From DATFVJ01 sp963851085 (lineage in GTDB: Bacteria > Actinomycetota > Actinomycetes > Streptosporangiales > Streptosporangiaceae), in NCBI GenBank assembly GCA_963851085.1, contig CAWKNX010000002.1, positions 124,001 through 188,000 on the forward strand: a stretch of DNA of 64,000 bases. The letters run 5' to 3'. A program made the position numbers and the translations under genes. The first letter of the stretch is position 1. Every line of letters starts with the position of its first letter. Below the pieces are notes generated by a model. It did no database searches and had not been told where the DNA came from. It worked only from the letters and a program-made list of their open reading frames with translations. Below, in pieces: positions 27,820-37,633 of the stretch.

Positions 27820-28533
27820 ATGGGGATTGTCATAGTCACCGTGGTCGCCGTCATCATCGTGGCGGCCGCCGCGGCATGGTTCACGCTGGAGGCCAGGCGG
27901 CGCAGGCTGCGGGAGCGCTTCGGCCCTGAATACGAGCGGCTCGCGCGTAAGCACGACAGCAGGCGCAAGGCCGAAGCCGAACTGAGCGAGCGCGAGCGCC
28001 GCGTTGCGGACCTGGACATCCGCCCGCTGAGCCCGGACGCGCGTGCCGGGTATCGCACCGAGTGGACGGCGATCCAGGAACGATTCGTGGAGACGCCGGC
28101 CGAAGCGCTCACGGCCGCGACACGCCTCGTCGCCGCCGTGATGCGAGACCGCGGCTACCCGACAGAGAACTACGACCAGATCCTGGCGGACCTGTCCGTC
28201 GAACACGCGCATACGCTCAGCAGGTTCCGTGACGCACACGAGATAAGCGCGCGTGCCGACGCCAACGGCGCCTCCACCGAGGACATGCGCCAGGCAATGA
28301 TCAACTACCGGTCGCTCTTCGAGGAGCTTGTCGGTGTTCAGGGAAGCGAAGCCGGAGGATATGGCGCCGACTACGAAACAGGAGGCTACGAGGCAGATGC
28401 ACGGCCAGGCGCTGGACCCGGCGACGTCCGGGTGGCCGGCGGCATCGCACGCGACGAGCAGTCATCAGCCGTCACGGCGGTGGACGACCCCGCAAGACAA
28501 GTCGAGTCGCAGCAGCGCTCGCCCAGGAGGTGA
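27820..28533 (+). CDS. Membrane-anchored helical protein of unknown function
   Basis: A 237-residue protein with one N-terminal membrane segment (MGIVIVTVVAVIIVAAAAAWFTLEARRRRL), then a charged helical domain: FGPEYERLARKHDSRRKAEAELSERERRVADLDIRPLSPDAR, TEWTAIQERFVETPAEALTAATRLVAAVMRDRGYP and DMRQAMINYRSLFEELVG. This is a common actinobacterial secreted-protein family without assigned function. The ATG at 27820 has AGGGAGG six bases upstream. The final 50 or so residues are disordered. The next gene starts 6 bp later, so the two form an operon. Confidence 0.85.
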   Translation: MGIVIVTVVAVIIVAAAAAWFTLEARRRRLRERFGPEYERLARKHDSRRKAEAELSERERRVADLDIRPLSPDARAGYRTEWTAIQERFVETPAEALTAATRLVAAVMRDRGYPTENYDQILADLSVEHAHTLSRFRDAHEISARADANGASTEDMRQAMINYRSLFEELVGVQGSEAGGYGADYETGGYEADARPGAGPGDVRVAGGIARDEQSSAVTAVDDPARQVESQQRSPRR

Positions 28534-28539
28534 CGAGTA

Positions 28540-29010
28540 GTGGAAGATCGATTTCTTGAGACCCGGGGCGATCAGTACATCGCCGGTCAGGACACGGCGG
28601 GTCAGGACTTTCGTCGGATTCAGGACTTCGCCGGTCAGGACACGGCAGGCCAGGACACGGCAGGTCAGGACTTCGCGGACCCACGCAGGGCACCTCAGGA
28701 CGGGACTGCCCAGGAGACCGCCCGCCGTGGCACCGCCCGGCACGCCGCCAACGACGCTGTCGGCGCACCGGCCGACCTGGCGGGCGAACCAGCCGGCCTG
28801 GCGGGCGAACCAGCCGGCCTGGCGGGCGAACCAGCCGGCCTGGCGGGCGAACCAGCCGGCCTGGCGGGCGAACCAGTGCAGGCCGCCAGCGAACCGGGCG
28901 GCCTCGCGGCCGAGTCGGCCGACCGGGCCGGCGGCGAGACCGACACCGAGCAACTCCGCAACGCGCTCCGGCGCTATCGCGTCCTCATCGACCGTCTCGC
29001 CGGAGTGTGA
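28540..29010 (+). CDS. Repeat-rich partner protein of unknown function
   Basis: A 156-residue protein starting at GTG 28540, 6 bp after the preceding gene. The N-terminal half is built of AGQDTAGQDF-type units and the middle of five LAGEPAG units (21-bp DNA repeats at about 28786-28870), so it is probably disordered. The last 20 residues, LRNALRRYRVLIDRLAGV, resemble the end of the upstream partner's folded domain (MRQAMINYRSLFEELVG). No catalytic motif. Confidence 0.65.
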   Translation: MEDRFLETRGDQYIAGQDTAGQDFRRIQDFAGQDTAGQDTAGQDFADPRRAPQDGTAQETARRGTARHAANDAVGAPADLAGEPAGLAGEPAGLAGEPAGLAGEPAGLAGEPVQAASEPGGLAAESADRAGGETDTEQLRNALRRYRVLIDRLAGV

Positions 29011-29102
29011 CCGAACACGCAGGGATTATCCCCAGCGATGGCCCCCACCGCCGGCTCGCCGGAAGGTCCGAGAATGTCGGTGGCACAAGGCAGGATGGTG
29101 AC

Positions 29103-32100
29103 ATGCCTGCCGCAGCGACCGAGGGCCGGCCCGGGAACCCGCCCCCGGGCCAGGCCGGCGACCCGCTCGGGTGCTTTTCCGAGATCACCCGGGCCTGGTT
29201 CACCGGCGCCTTCGCAGCGCCCACGGCCGCGCAGGTGCAGGCGTGGGAGTCGATAAGCAGTGGCAGGCACACGCTGGTCATCGCCCCGACCGGATCAGGT
29301 AAGACCCTCGCGGCGTTCCTGTGGGCGCTCGACCGCCTCGCCGGCACACCCGCGCCGGAAGACCCGGCGCACCGCTGCCGGGTGCTGTACGTCTCGCCGC
29401 TCAAGGCACTGGCGGTGGACATCGAGCGGAACCTGCGTGCACCGCTGGCCGGCCTGCGCCAGGCGGCCCACCGCCTGGGGTTGCCTGAGCCGGACATCAA
29501 GGTGGCGGTCCGTTCAGGTGACACGGCGGCGGAAGAAAGGCGCCGGCTCGCCGGCAGCCCGCCCGACATCCTGATTACCACGCCCGAGTCACTGTTCCTC
29601 CTGCTCACATCCCGTGCACGCGAGACGCTGCGCAGCGTGCAGACGGTGATCGTGGACGAGGTACACGCGCTCGCAGGGAACAAGCGGGGCGCCCACCTCG
29701 CGCTCTCACTCGAACGGCTGGACGCGCTCAGGGCCCGGATAGGTGAATCGCCCGATTCACCGTCAGCAGTAAGCACTCCACGACGGTCTGCGGGGGGATC
29801 CCAGGTCGTCGGAGTCGGGAGCGTCCCCAGGAGTGCACCGGCCCAGCAGGCACCAGCGGGGCAGGCACTCCCCGGGCAGGTACAGGTACCCCTTCCACGG
29901 GCGCAGCGAATCGGGTTGTCCGCGACAGTACGCCCGGCCGCCGAGGTCGCGGCGTTCCTCGGCGGCGACCGCCCGGTGGCGATCGCCGCCCCGCCGCATG
30001 AGAAACGGCTTGAGCTGCAGATCGTGGTGCCGGTCGAGGACATGACCGAACTCGGCGCCATGCCGAAACCTGGCGCCGTGCCAAGTGGCGCCGTGCCAAG
30101 TGGCGCCGTGCCAAGTGGCGCCGTGCCAAGTGGCGCCGAGCCGAATGATGGACTGCCGGGCGGCGGAGTTCCGGCCGACGGAGTTCCGGCCGATGGAATG
30201 CCACGCGACGGACTCATCAACCCGGACGGCGGGTTCACAGACGGCGGGTTCGCGGAGCCCGCGCAGCGGCGGTCGATCTGGCCGCATGTCGAGGAGCGCG
30301 TGCTCGATCTGATCGAGCGTCACCGCTCCACGATCGTGTTCGCGAACTCCCGCCGTCTGTCAGAACGGCTCTGTGCCGCGCTCAACGAACTCGCATTCGA
30401 ACGCGCCACCGGTCAGGCCCGGCCAGCAGGCAGCCCGCCGGCGCAGCTCATGGCCCAGGCGGGCGCCACCCGCGGCGCCCCTCCCGCAGCGCCGTCCAAC
30501 GGCGACGTCACCACGGAACCCCCGGCGGTGGCCAGGGCCCACCACGGTTCGGTGTCGAAGGCCGAACGCGCCCAGATCGAGGAGGCACTGAAGGCAGGCA
30601 GGCTACCCGCCGTGGTAGCGACCTCCAGCCTCGAACTCGGCATCGACATGGGCGCGGTGGACCTGGTCATCCAGGTCGAATCACCGCCCTCAGTCGCGAG
30701 CGGGCTGCAGCGGGTAGGCCGGGCAGGGCACCAGGTGGGCGAGGTCTCCCGCGGCGTGATCTTCCCCAAGTACCGCGGCGACCTGGTGCAAGCGGCTGTC
30801 ACGGCCGAGCGCATGCGGGCCGGCGAGATCGAGGAACTCCGCTGCCCGCGCAATCCGCTCGACGTGCTCGCACAGCAGATCGTGGCGATGACCGCCATGG
30901 ACGACTGGCAGGTCGACGCGCTTGAACGGGTGGTCCGCCGCGCGCAGCCGTTCGGGACCCTATCGCGTCAGGTACTTGAGGCGGTGCTGGACATGCTCGC
31001 CGGCCGGTACCCGAGCGAGCAGTTTGCCGAGCTGCGCCCGCGGCTGGTGTGGGACCGGGTGACGGACACGCTTCGGGGCAGGCCGGGCGCGCAGCGGCTG
31101 GCCGTCACCAGCGGGGGCACGATCCCCGACCGCGGGCTGTTCGGGGTGTTCCTGGCCGGTCGCCAGTCGTCACGCGTGGGCGAACTGGACGAGGAGATGG
31201 TGTACGAGTCCAGGATCGGCGACGTTTTCGTCCTCGGCGCGAGCTCGTGGCGGATCGAGGACATCACCGCCGACCGCGTCCTTGTCTCGCCCGCCCCAGG
31301 GCAGCCAGGGAAGCTTCCTTTCTGGCACGGCGATGCGCCCGGACGGCCGGCCGAGCTTGGCCGCGCCATCGGCGCGTTCCGCCGCGAGCTCGCGGGGATG
31401 GAACCCGACGCGGCGATGGCCCGCGCGCGCGCCGCAGGGCTGGACGGTTACGCGGCGGGCAACCTGGTCAGTTACCTTGCGGAGCAGCGGCAGGCTACCG
31501 GCTGCGTGCCGGACGACCGCACGCTGGTAGTAGAGCGGTTCAGGGACGAACTCGGCGACTGGCGAATGGTTCTGCACAGCCCTTACGGCGCCCGGGTGCA
31601 CGCCCCTTGGGCACTCGCCATCGCAAGCAGGCTGCGCGAACGCTACGGCGGCATGGACGTGCAGGCGCTGCACGCCGATGACGGGATCGTGCTGCGCATC
31701 CCTGACACCGACGAGCCGCCACCGCCGGACATCGTGCTCTTCGATCCCGACGAGGTGGAGCCGTTGGTGACCGCGGAGCTTGGCGGATCTGCCTTGCTGG
31801 CCTCGCGGTTCCGTGAATGCTCGGCGCGCGCACTGCTGCTGCCCAGGCGCCGGCCCGACCGGCGTACCCCACTCTGGCAGCAGCGCCAGCGTTCCGCGCA
31901 ATTGCTCGCCGTAGCCAGCCAGTACAGCACCTTCCCCATCGTGCTCGAGACAGTGCGTGAGTGCCTGCAAGACGTCTTCGACATGCCTGCCCTGAACGCA
32001 CTGATGCGCGACATCGGCGGGCGGAAGGTGCGGATCACCGAGACCGAGACCGCTATGGCGTCACCGTTCGCGCGCTCGCTGCTGCTGGCGTACGTCGGCG

Positions 32101-34624
32101 CCTTCATGTACGAGGGAGACTCACCGCTTGCCGAGCGGCGGGCGCAGGCGCTCACCCTTGACTCCGTGCTGCTCGCTGAACTGCTCGGCCAGGCCGAGCT
32201 GCGCGAACTGCTCGACCCGGAGGTGATCGCCGAGGCCGAACGGGCGGCGCAGCGGCTTGCGGAAGAGCGCAAGGCCCGCGGGCTGGAGGGCGTTGCCGAC
32301 CTGCTTCGTGAGACCGGCCCGTTGTCGGCCGATGAGGTGATGCAGCGTTGCACCGATCCCGGTGACGTGCCGGGGTGGCTTTCTGAGCTGGAGGCCACGC
32401 GGCGGGCCATCCAGGTGCGGATCGCGGGAACGCAGCGCTGGGCCGCAGGCGAGGACGCGGGCCGGCTGCGTGACGCGCTTGGAGTGCCGCTGCCAGTCGG
32501 GGTTCCTGAGGCGTTTACCGAGCCGGTTGCCGATCCGCTCGGCGACCTGGTCGCCCGGTACGCGCGCACGCATGGCCCGTTCACGGCAGCGGATCCGGCG
32601 GCCAGATACGGACTCGGTGTCGCTGTGGTCACCGGTTCGCTCCAGCGGCTCGCGGCTGACAGCCGAGTCGCCGAGGGCGAATTCCGGCCAGGCGGGCGGG
32701 GCACCGAGTGGTGCGACGCTGGCATGCTGCGGCTGCTGCGCCGCCGCTCACTCGCCCGCCTCCGCAAGGAGGCCGAGCCGTCGCCGCCGGAAGCGCTCGC
32801 CCGGCTCCTACCGGCCTGGCAGCACGTGGCCGTGGCCGCGGTCCCGGACGGAGTGGCCGCGGCCGGAGCGGCCGTGGACGGAGTGCAGAACGCCGCTGAC
32901 CCGGCTGACCCGGCCTTCCCGAGGTACGGCCCGCCAGGCGATGCGTCCGGTGCGGGCCTGGCCGAGCACCGCGGCTCACGCGCTGAGCAGGCCGTGGGGC
33001 ACGCTGACCGCATGGGGCGGCCCGGCGCGTGGTCCCCCCGGATCGGCAGCACACTTGCCTTGCTCGACACCGTGGACCAGTTGCAGGGCGCGTTGCTTCC
33101 GGCGTCCGCGCTCGAGACGCTCGTACTACCGTCCCGGGTCACTGGCTACTCCCCCGCGATGCTCGACGAACTCACCGCCGCAGGTGAGGTGGTCTGGGCC
33201 GGGGCCGGCTCGGTCGGCGGAACGCGCCCGGGCGGCGACGGCTGGGTGATGCTTGCCCCGGCCGAGACGGCGCCCCTCTTGCTCCCTGAGCCCGCCGGGA
33301 TCACGATGACGCCGGTACACGAGGCGGTGCTCGCCGCGCTCGACGGCGGTGGCGCACTGTTCTTCCGGATGCTGGCCGACCGGGCAGCCATGATCCTCTC
33401 GAGCCAGGCCCGGCCGGACCAGGCCGCGCCGCAGCACGCCGGCCCGTCTCCACAGCCTGGCGCGTCGATGGGATCTCCGGCCGGGTCGCCGGGCGATGCG
33501 GGCGGCACCGAGGTCACCGGCTACGACCTGACGGACCAGGCGCTTGCCTCAGTTGTCTGGGATCTTGTGTGGGCGGGCCGGGTCACCAACGACACGCTCG
33601 CGCCGCTGCGGACCCTGCTCGGCGCGGCCCGGCCGCCGAACCGGGCCACGTCGTGGCACGGCAACGCCCGCCTGGCAGGCACCCCCGGCGGTGCCGTCTG
33701 GGGCGGCGCCGTCTGGGGCGGTGCCGGCGCCGGGGCCGGCCCGGCCGCGCTGCGGGCCGGCGCCGTAGCCTTGGCCGTCCTGTCCTGCCCTCGCGGGCTG
33801 GGCCGCCAACTGTCAGCGGGCGCTGGTCGCTGGTTCCTGAGCGCGACACTGATCCAACCCGCCGGGCGCACGCGCTCGCGGAAACGCTGCTCGACCGTTA
33901 CGGGGTACTGACCCGCGGCGTGGTGAGCGCGGAGCGCGTGCCCGGCGGGTTCGCTGCCGTGTACCCGGTGCTCCGGGCGCTGGAGGAAACCGGGCGGTGC
34001 AGGCGCGGTTACTTCGTCGAGGGTCTCGGTGCGGCGCAGTTCGCGCTGCCCGGGGCGGTCGACCGGATGCGAATCCTGCGGGAGCCTGCCGGGCAAGCGC
34101 GAGCCGCCCGATCGGCGCCGCCCGCCGGTTCGGTGCTGCCCGCCGGTTCGGTGCTGCCCGCCGGTTCGGTGCTGCCCGCCGGTTCGGTGCTGCCCGCCGG
34201 TTCGGTGCTGCCCGCCGGTTCGGTGGTACCCGCGAGCACAATGGCGCCGGGCCGCAGCCTCGTGCTCGCCGCCGCCGACCCGGCGAATGCCTTCGGGGCC
34301 GCGCTGCCGTGGCCGCCGCGCCCGGACGAGACGGCCGGGGCGCACAAGCCGGGCCGCAAGGCCGGTGCGCTCGTCGTCGTCATGGACGGGCATCTGGTGC
34401 TCTATGTCGAGCGGGGTGGCCGGACCCTGCTGTCGTGGAGCGACGACCCGGGCATCCTGGGTCCGGCGGCCGCCGCACTGGCCCGTGCGGTCCGCGAGGG
34501 CGCTCTCGGCCGGCTTACCGTCGAGCGCGCGGACGGCGCCGGTGTCTACGACTCACCACTGGCGCAAGCGCTGCGGGACGCGGGTTTCCACCCCACCCCA
34601 CGCGGCCTGCGCCTGCGCGCTTGA
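29103..34624 (+). CDS. lhr: Lhr-family ATP-dependent helicase (one frameshift)
   Basis: Large helicase-related protein, an SF2 enzyme translocating 3'-5' on DNA, damage-linked in mycobacteria. Motifs: Walker A VIAPTGSGKT, VIVDEVHALAGNKRGAHLALSLERL, GLSATVRP, IVFANSRRLSERLCAALNEL, SSLELGIDMGAVDLVIQVESPPSVASGLQRVGRAGHQVG, then the long Lhr C-terminal region. The ATG at 29103 was chosen because it begins just before the conserved GCFSEITRAWFTGAFAAPTAAQ. A frameshift near 33700-33770 moves the rest (LPSRAGPPTVSGRWSLVPE to the stop at 34624) into another frame. About 1840 codons against roughly 1500-1550 usual; the excess is repeat-built linkers: PSGAV x4 near 30075-30140 and LPAGSV x6 near 34120-34225. 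Confidence 0.9.
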
Positions 34625-34945
34625 GGCCACCCGGCACGGCGGTCTTCGCCGTGTGGCGGCAGCCCTGGCGATTCGCGATGCGGCTTGATCGCACCGCACG
34701 GTACGTAGAGCGTGAACAGCGCGCAGTTGCCGAAGGCGAAGACGGCCCGCTCTTCCATGATCGTGGTGGGTTACCCGCGCATGGCACAGCTGTCGATATG
34801 GACCATTACCCTGCTCCAGGGTGGCTTCTTGATCGCGGTAACTTCTCGGCGATATGCGCGGAATAGTTACCGGGATCATGAAAGCCCGGTGGTGTACGGG
34901 CCCCGCGCCGCCGTAGACATCCGTGCCGCCATTAGGATCATGGGT
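34625..34945. other. Intergenic region between lhr and ROK remnant
   Basis: No recognisable gene. Carries palindrome PAL-3. Confidence 0.5.
34831..34877. repeat. Palindromic repeat PAL-3
   Basis: Arms GATCGCGGTAACT (34831-34843) and AGTTACCGGGATC (34865-34877) pair with one mismatch. The right side continues ATGAAA as in the other copies. It lies between convergent lhr and the ROK remnant. Confidence 0.75.
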
Positions 34946-35271
34946 TTATCCGGTGGCTACGGAGTCGAGCAGCTCCTTGCGTGCTTGTTCGACGGCGGTC
35001 AGAATCGCGCCGCGCAGCACGGCGTTCTGCGTCACGGCCGTGGGCACGACCTGGGGATTACTCAGGCAGGTCTGGGCCGACCCTGGTCGCGACGCGCTCG
35101 ACGAGCGGCACTCCGCCCGCCGAGCCCACGCTGCCGCCGAGCACAACGAGCCGCGGATCGCGGACCGCGCACACCGCGGCGAGGCCCAGGGCCACCCGGC
35201 GGGCGAGTTCCTCCTACGGCGCCGGCTACGCCAACTGCCAGGCCGCCGCCGAGATTCTCGGCCTCGATCAT
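34946..35271 (-). pseudogene. ROK-family (sugar kinase/regulator) gene remnant
   Basis: The minus strand encodes a broken C-terminal piece of a ROK protein: EELARRVALGLAAVCAVRDPRLVVLGGSVGSAGGVPLVERVATRVGPDLPE in one frame, then, after a stop and frame change, SNPQVVPTAVTQNAVLRGAILTAVEQARKELL to the stop at 34946. DPRLVVLGGSVG and the AVLRGA helix are typical of ROK C-termini. The ATP-binding and zinc-binding N-terminal part is missing. It cannot make a functional protein. Confidence 0.7.
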
Positions 35272-35379
35272 GACGGTACGTCGCCAGGGGGGCGCGAAAA
35301 GTAACGATCGTCAGGTTGTGCGCGACACGAACGCGAGCCATCGCACGGCCGGTCTGCGCTTACGGCAATAATGCCAATC

Positions 35380-35829
35380 ATGCGTTTGTCTGCCCGGGCC
35401 GACTATGCACTACGCGCGGCCGCCGAGCTTGCTGCTGGAGACGGCACCCCCATCACCGCTGAGCACCTCGCGAGCGCGCAGGGGATCCCGGTCAAGTTTC
35501 TGGAGAACATCCTCACCCAGTTGCGCCGCGCGGGGCTCGTGCGCAGCCAGCGGGGTGCGTCCGGCGGTTTCTGGCTGGCGCGCCCGGCAAGTGACATCGC
35601 GCTCGCCGACATCATCCGCGCTGTCGACGGGCCGCTGGTCGGGGTCCGCGGCGCACGGCCGGAGAATGTCGGCTACGCCGGCGCGGCCGCGCCGCTGCAA
35701 CGCGTGTGGATCGCGCTGCGCGCGAACGAGCGCGCGATCCTGGAGCAGGTCACGCTGGAAAACATCGCCTCGGGCAAGCTGCCGCGCCGGGTCGTCGAGC
35801 TCGCCGAGGATCCCCAGGCCTGGGTGTGA
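35380..35829 (+). CDS. Rrf2-family transcriptional regulator
   Basis: A 149-residue winged-helix regulator. MRLSARADYALRAAAELAAGDG and LASAQGIPVKFLENILTQLRRAGLVRSQRGASGGFWLARPASDIALADIIRAVDGPL are the Rrf2 DNA-binding signature. Iron-sulfur members (IscR, NsrR) have three cysteines around residues 90-110; here the equivalent stretch has none, so it does not sense through a cluster of that kind. The ATG at 35380 fits the family start; one three codons upstream is possible. It stands between two decayed genes, so its former targets may be gone. Confidence 0.9.
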   Translation: MRLSARADYALRAAAELAAGDGTPITAEHLASAQGIPVKFLENILTQLRRAGLVRSQRGASGGFWLARPASDIALADIIRAVDGPLVGVRGARPENVGYAGAAAPLQRVWIALRANERAILEQVTLENIASGKLPRRVVELAEDPQAWV

Positions 35830-35849
35830 GGCAAGGCGCAGCCGTCCAG

Positions 35850-36301
35850 CCTTACGTGCCGCCACTACATCGCGCAACGCGGCTACGGAGAACAGCGCCG
35901 CGGTGCCGGTAAGCACGAGCACCTTGCCCCGCTTGCGGTTGACGTCACGCCCGTAGCGCGCGTACTCGTTGCACTGGACAGTTGACGCACATCGTCTGAG
36001 CGGAGATTCCCGCGACGGCCGCGGCGATCTGGTCCTGCTCGTTGTGTGCCGGGATGACCACGACGATGCGCCTGGAGGCGCGCACCTGGACGGCAACGAC
36101 CGGATCAGCCTGACGGGTGGCGTCGAAGCGCGCGCGTCCGCTCGGCTCGTAGGGGACGAAGCGCGCCGCGGCCGGGTCGTCCTCGAGGACCTTTCCCGGT
36201 CTGACGGATGGTTCGGTGCTGCCCATACGGGCCACCTCGTTGGCGCGGGTGGACGCGCCGTTTGCCGATTGCAGGCTGGTTGCGTGTATCACCCAGGCCA
36301 C
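35850..36301 (-). pseudogene. Glycosyltransferase family 2 remnant with internal deletion
   Basis: From the ATG at 36301 the minus-strand frame reads to RRIVVVIPAHNEQDQIAAAVAGISAQT, the nucleotide-sugar binding start of GT2 enzymes. It then jumps, with a frame change near 35980, to NEYARYGRDVNRKRGKVLVLTGTAALFSVAALRDVVAAR, which in intact GT2s lies far downstream. The DxD and catalytic core between are gone, and the C-terminal membrane part is replaced by Rrf2-antisense sequence. The ancestor was probably a membrane-associated processive GT2. Confidence 0.75.
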
Positions 36302-36438
36302 CGGAGCGTAAGAGCATGCCGAACGCCGTCACCGCAACCGGGCGGCAAGTTGGCAGGTGGTGGCAATAGATATGGGACACGTAGCGGGCGCTGCCCGCAT
36401 TTCCGCTCAAAACCGCGGCCAAGGCCGAGCGTAGACTC

Positions 36439-36470
36439 GCGAGGCCGGGCGTTTTACCGCCCGGCCTCGC
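36439..36470. terminator. Hairpin terminator of clgR
   Basis: Perfect 13-bp stem GCGAGGCCGGGCG (36439-36451) with 36458-36470 around a TTTTAC loop, 25 bp beyond the clgR stop. It is symmetrical and could act on both strands. Confidence 0.75.
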
Positions 36471-36494
36471 CATATCAAGTCAAGTCAGGACCGG

Positions 36495-36986
36495 TCAGAC
36501 CGAGATCATGTCCTTGATGTCACCGAACGGGCCGCGCGCGGCCTGGCCGTCCCGCCCGCTGATGATCTCGTGGTGCAGCGGCCTGCTCGCGAGAACCTCT
36601 CTAGCGGGAACGGGGCCTTCGAGCACGGCCTGGCGTGCTCCGGACATCGCTGCCGAACGAGCGGTGGCGCTCACAAACTCGCCATCACGCTGCGGCGCGC
36701 GGCCGACGAGCGCCGGTTCCTGCGGGGCGCCGAGAACAGGAGCGTTCTGAAGCTCGGCGAGCGCGAACCCGTCCGACACTTCACCGAGCACCCTGGACAG
36801 CGGCACACCGAGCGCGGAACAGATCGCCGCGAGCAGTTCGGACGAGGCCTCTTTCTGGCCGCGTTCTACCTCAGACAAGTAACCGAGCGATACCCGTGCC
36901 GCGGCAGAAACCTCGCGGAGAGTGCGACCCTGCCGTAGGCGCAGCCGCCGTAGCACGTCACCGAGCAAGTGACGAAGCAGTACCAT
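36495..36986 (-). CDS. clgR: ClgR-type XRE-family transcriptional regulator
   Basis: A 163-residue Cro/CI-type HTH protein: GDVLRRLRLRQGRTLREVSAAARVSLGYLSEVERGQKEASSELLAAICSALGVPLSRVLGEV. This is the hallmark sequence of actinobacterial ClgR, activator of clp protease genes (M. tuberculosis Rv2745c), and the position next to pgsA and cinA is the conserved one. ClgR is normally itself degraded by ClpP; here the C-terminus is FGDIKDMISV. The ATG at 36986 places the HTH at residues 11-66. It terminates at a strong hairpin. Confidence 0.88.
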   Translation of the reverse strand: MVLLRHLLGDVLRRLRLRQGRTLREVSAAARVSLGYLSEVERGQKEASSELLAAICSALGVPLSRVLGEVSDGFALAELQNAPVLGAPQEPALVGRAPQRDGEFVSATARSAAMSGARQAVLEGPVPAREVLASRPLHHEIISGRDGQAARGPFGDIKDMISV

Positions 36987-37633
36987 CGTCGCACCCCTTC
37001 CCGTGACCCTTGCACTTCATCCCTGGCGATACCTTCCACCGTACCTGGCGTTGCCGACGAAGTGGCAGGCCCAGGGGTTGCGGACTCATTAATCCTGGTA
37101 ACGCTGTAATCAGGCGGTCTCTTCCCTAGCCGGCCGAGAAGAAGCCCGAGCGCCGCCGCGACCGTACCCGCCCGCACCGCGGCGCGGTCTCCGGGCAGCG
37201 CGAGTGTCCGCACGACCGTGTCACCTTCGGCGGCGACGGCGATATGGACGGTCCCGACCGGCTGGCCATCCTGGGGGTCTGGACCTGCCACTCCCGTTGT
37301 CGCGACGGAAAAGCTCGCACCGAGCCGCAGCCGCACTCCTTCGGCCATCGCGACGGCGACATCGGGATGCACCGCTCCGTACCGGTCGAGCAGAGCGCGG
37401 GGAACGCCGAGCAGGACGGCCTTCAGATCGGTCGCGTACGCGACGACCCCGCCCCGCACCGCCACCGATGCGCCCGCGATGTCGGTGAGCGCGGCGCAGA
37501 CCAGGCCGCCGGTCAGCGACTCGGCGACCGCGAGGGTCTCGCCCCGCGAGCGCAGCAGATCCAGGATCTGGCCGGCCAGTTCCACCGTGGCTGACTCGCC
37601 GACGTCCGGCCCGCCTGGCCGTTCCTCAACCAT
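36866..37633 (-). CDS. cinA: CinA-family nicotinamide-nucleotide amidohydrolase (PncC domain)
   Basis: A stand-alone CinA C-terminal domain, which deamidates nicotinamide mononucleotide in NAD salvage. Seen: ELAGQILDLLRSRGETLAVAESLTGGLVCAALTDIAGAS (nucleophile Ser in AESLTGG), RGGVVAYATDLKAVLLGV, GAVHPDVAVAMAEGVR and SVATTGVAGPDPQDGQPVGTVHIAV. The domain ends near GLLLGRL. The following 80 or so residues, rich in Arg/Cys/Tyr and overlapping clgR by about 120 bp, look like read-through, so the natural stop may have been lost. The ATG at 37633 overlaps the pgsA end by 8 bp. Confidence 0.88.
   Translation of the reverse strand: MVEERPGGPDVGESATVELAGQILDLLRSRGETLAVAESLTGGLVCAALTDIAGASVAVRGGVVAYATDLKAVLLGVPRALLDRYGAVHPDVAVAMAEGVRLRLGASFSVATTGVAGPDPQDGQPVGTVHIAVAAEGDTVVRTLALPGDRAAVRAGTVAAALGLLLGRLGKRPPDYSVTRINESATPGPATSSATPGTVEGIARDEVQGSREGVRRWYCFVTCSVTCYGGCAYGRVALSARFLPRHGYRSVTCLR

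Noticed and set aside
36866..36986. C-terminal tail of CinA as a separate gene
   Set aside because: It is continuous with the CinA frame, has no start signal of its own and overlaps clgR; read-through past a lost stop explains it better.
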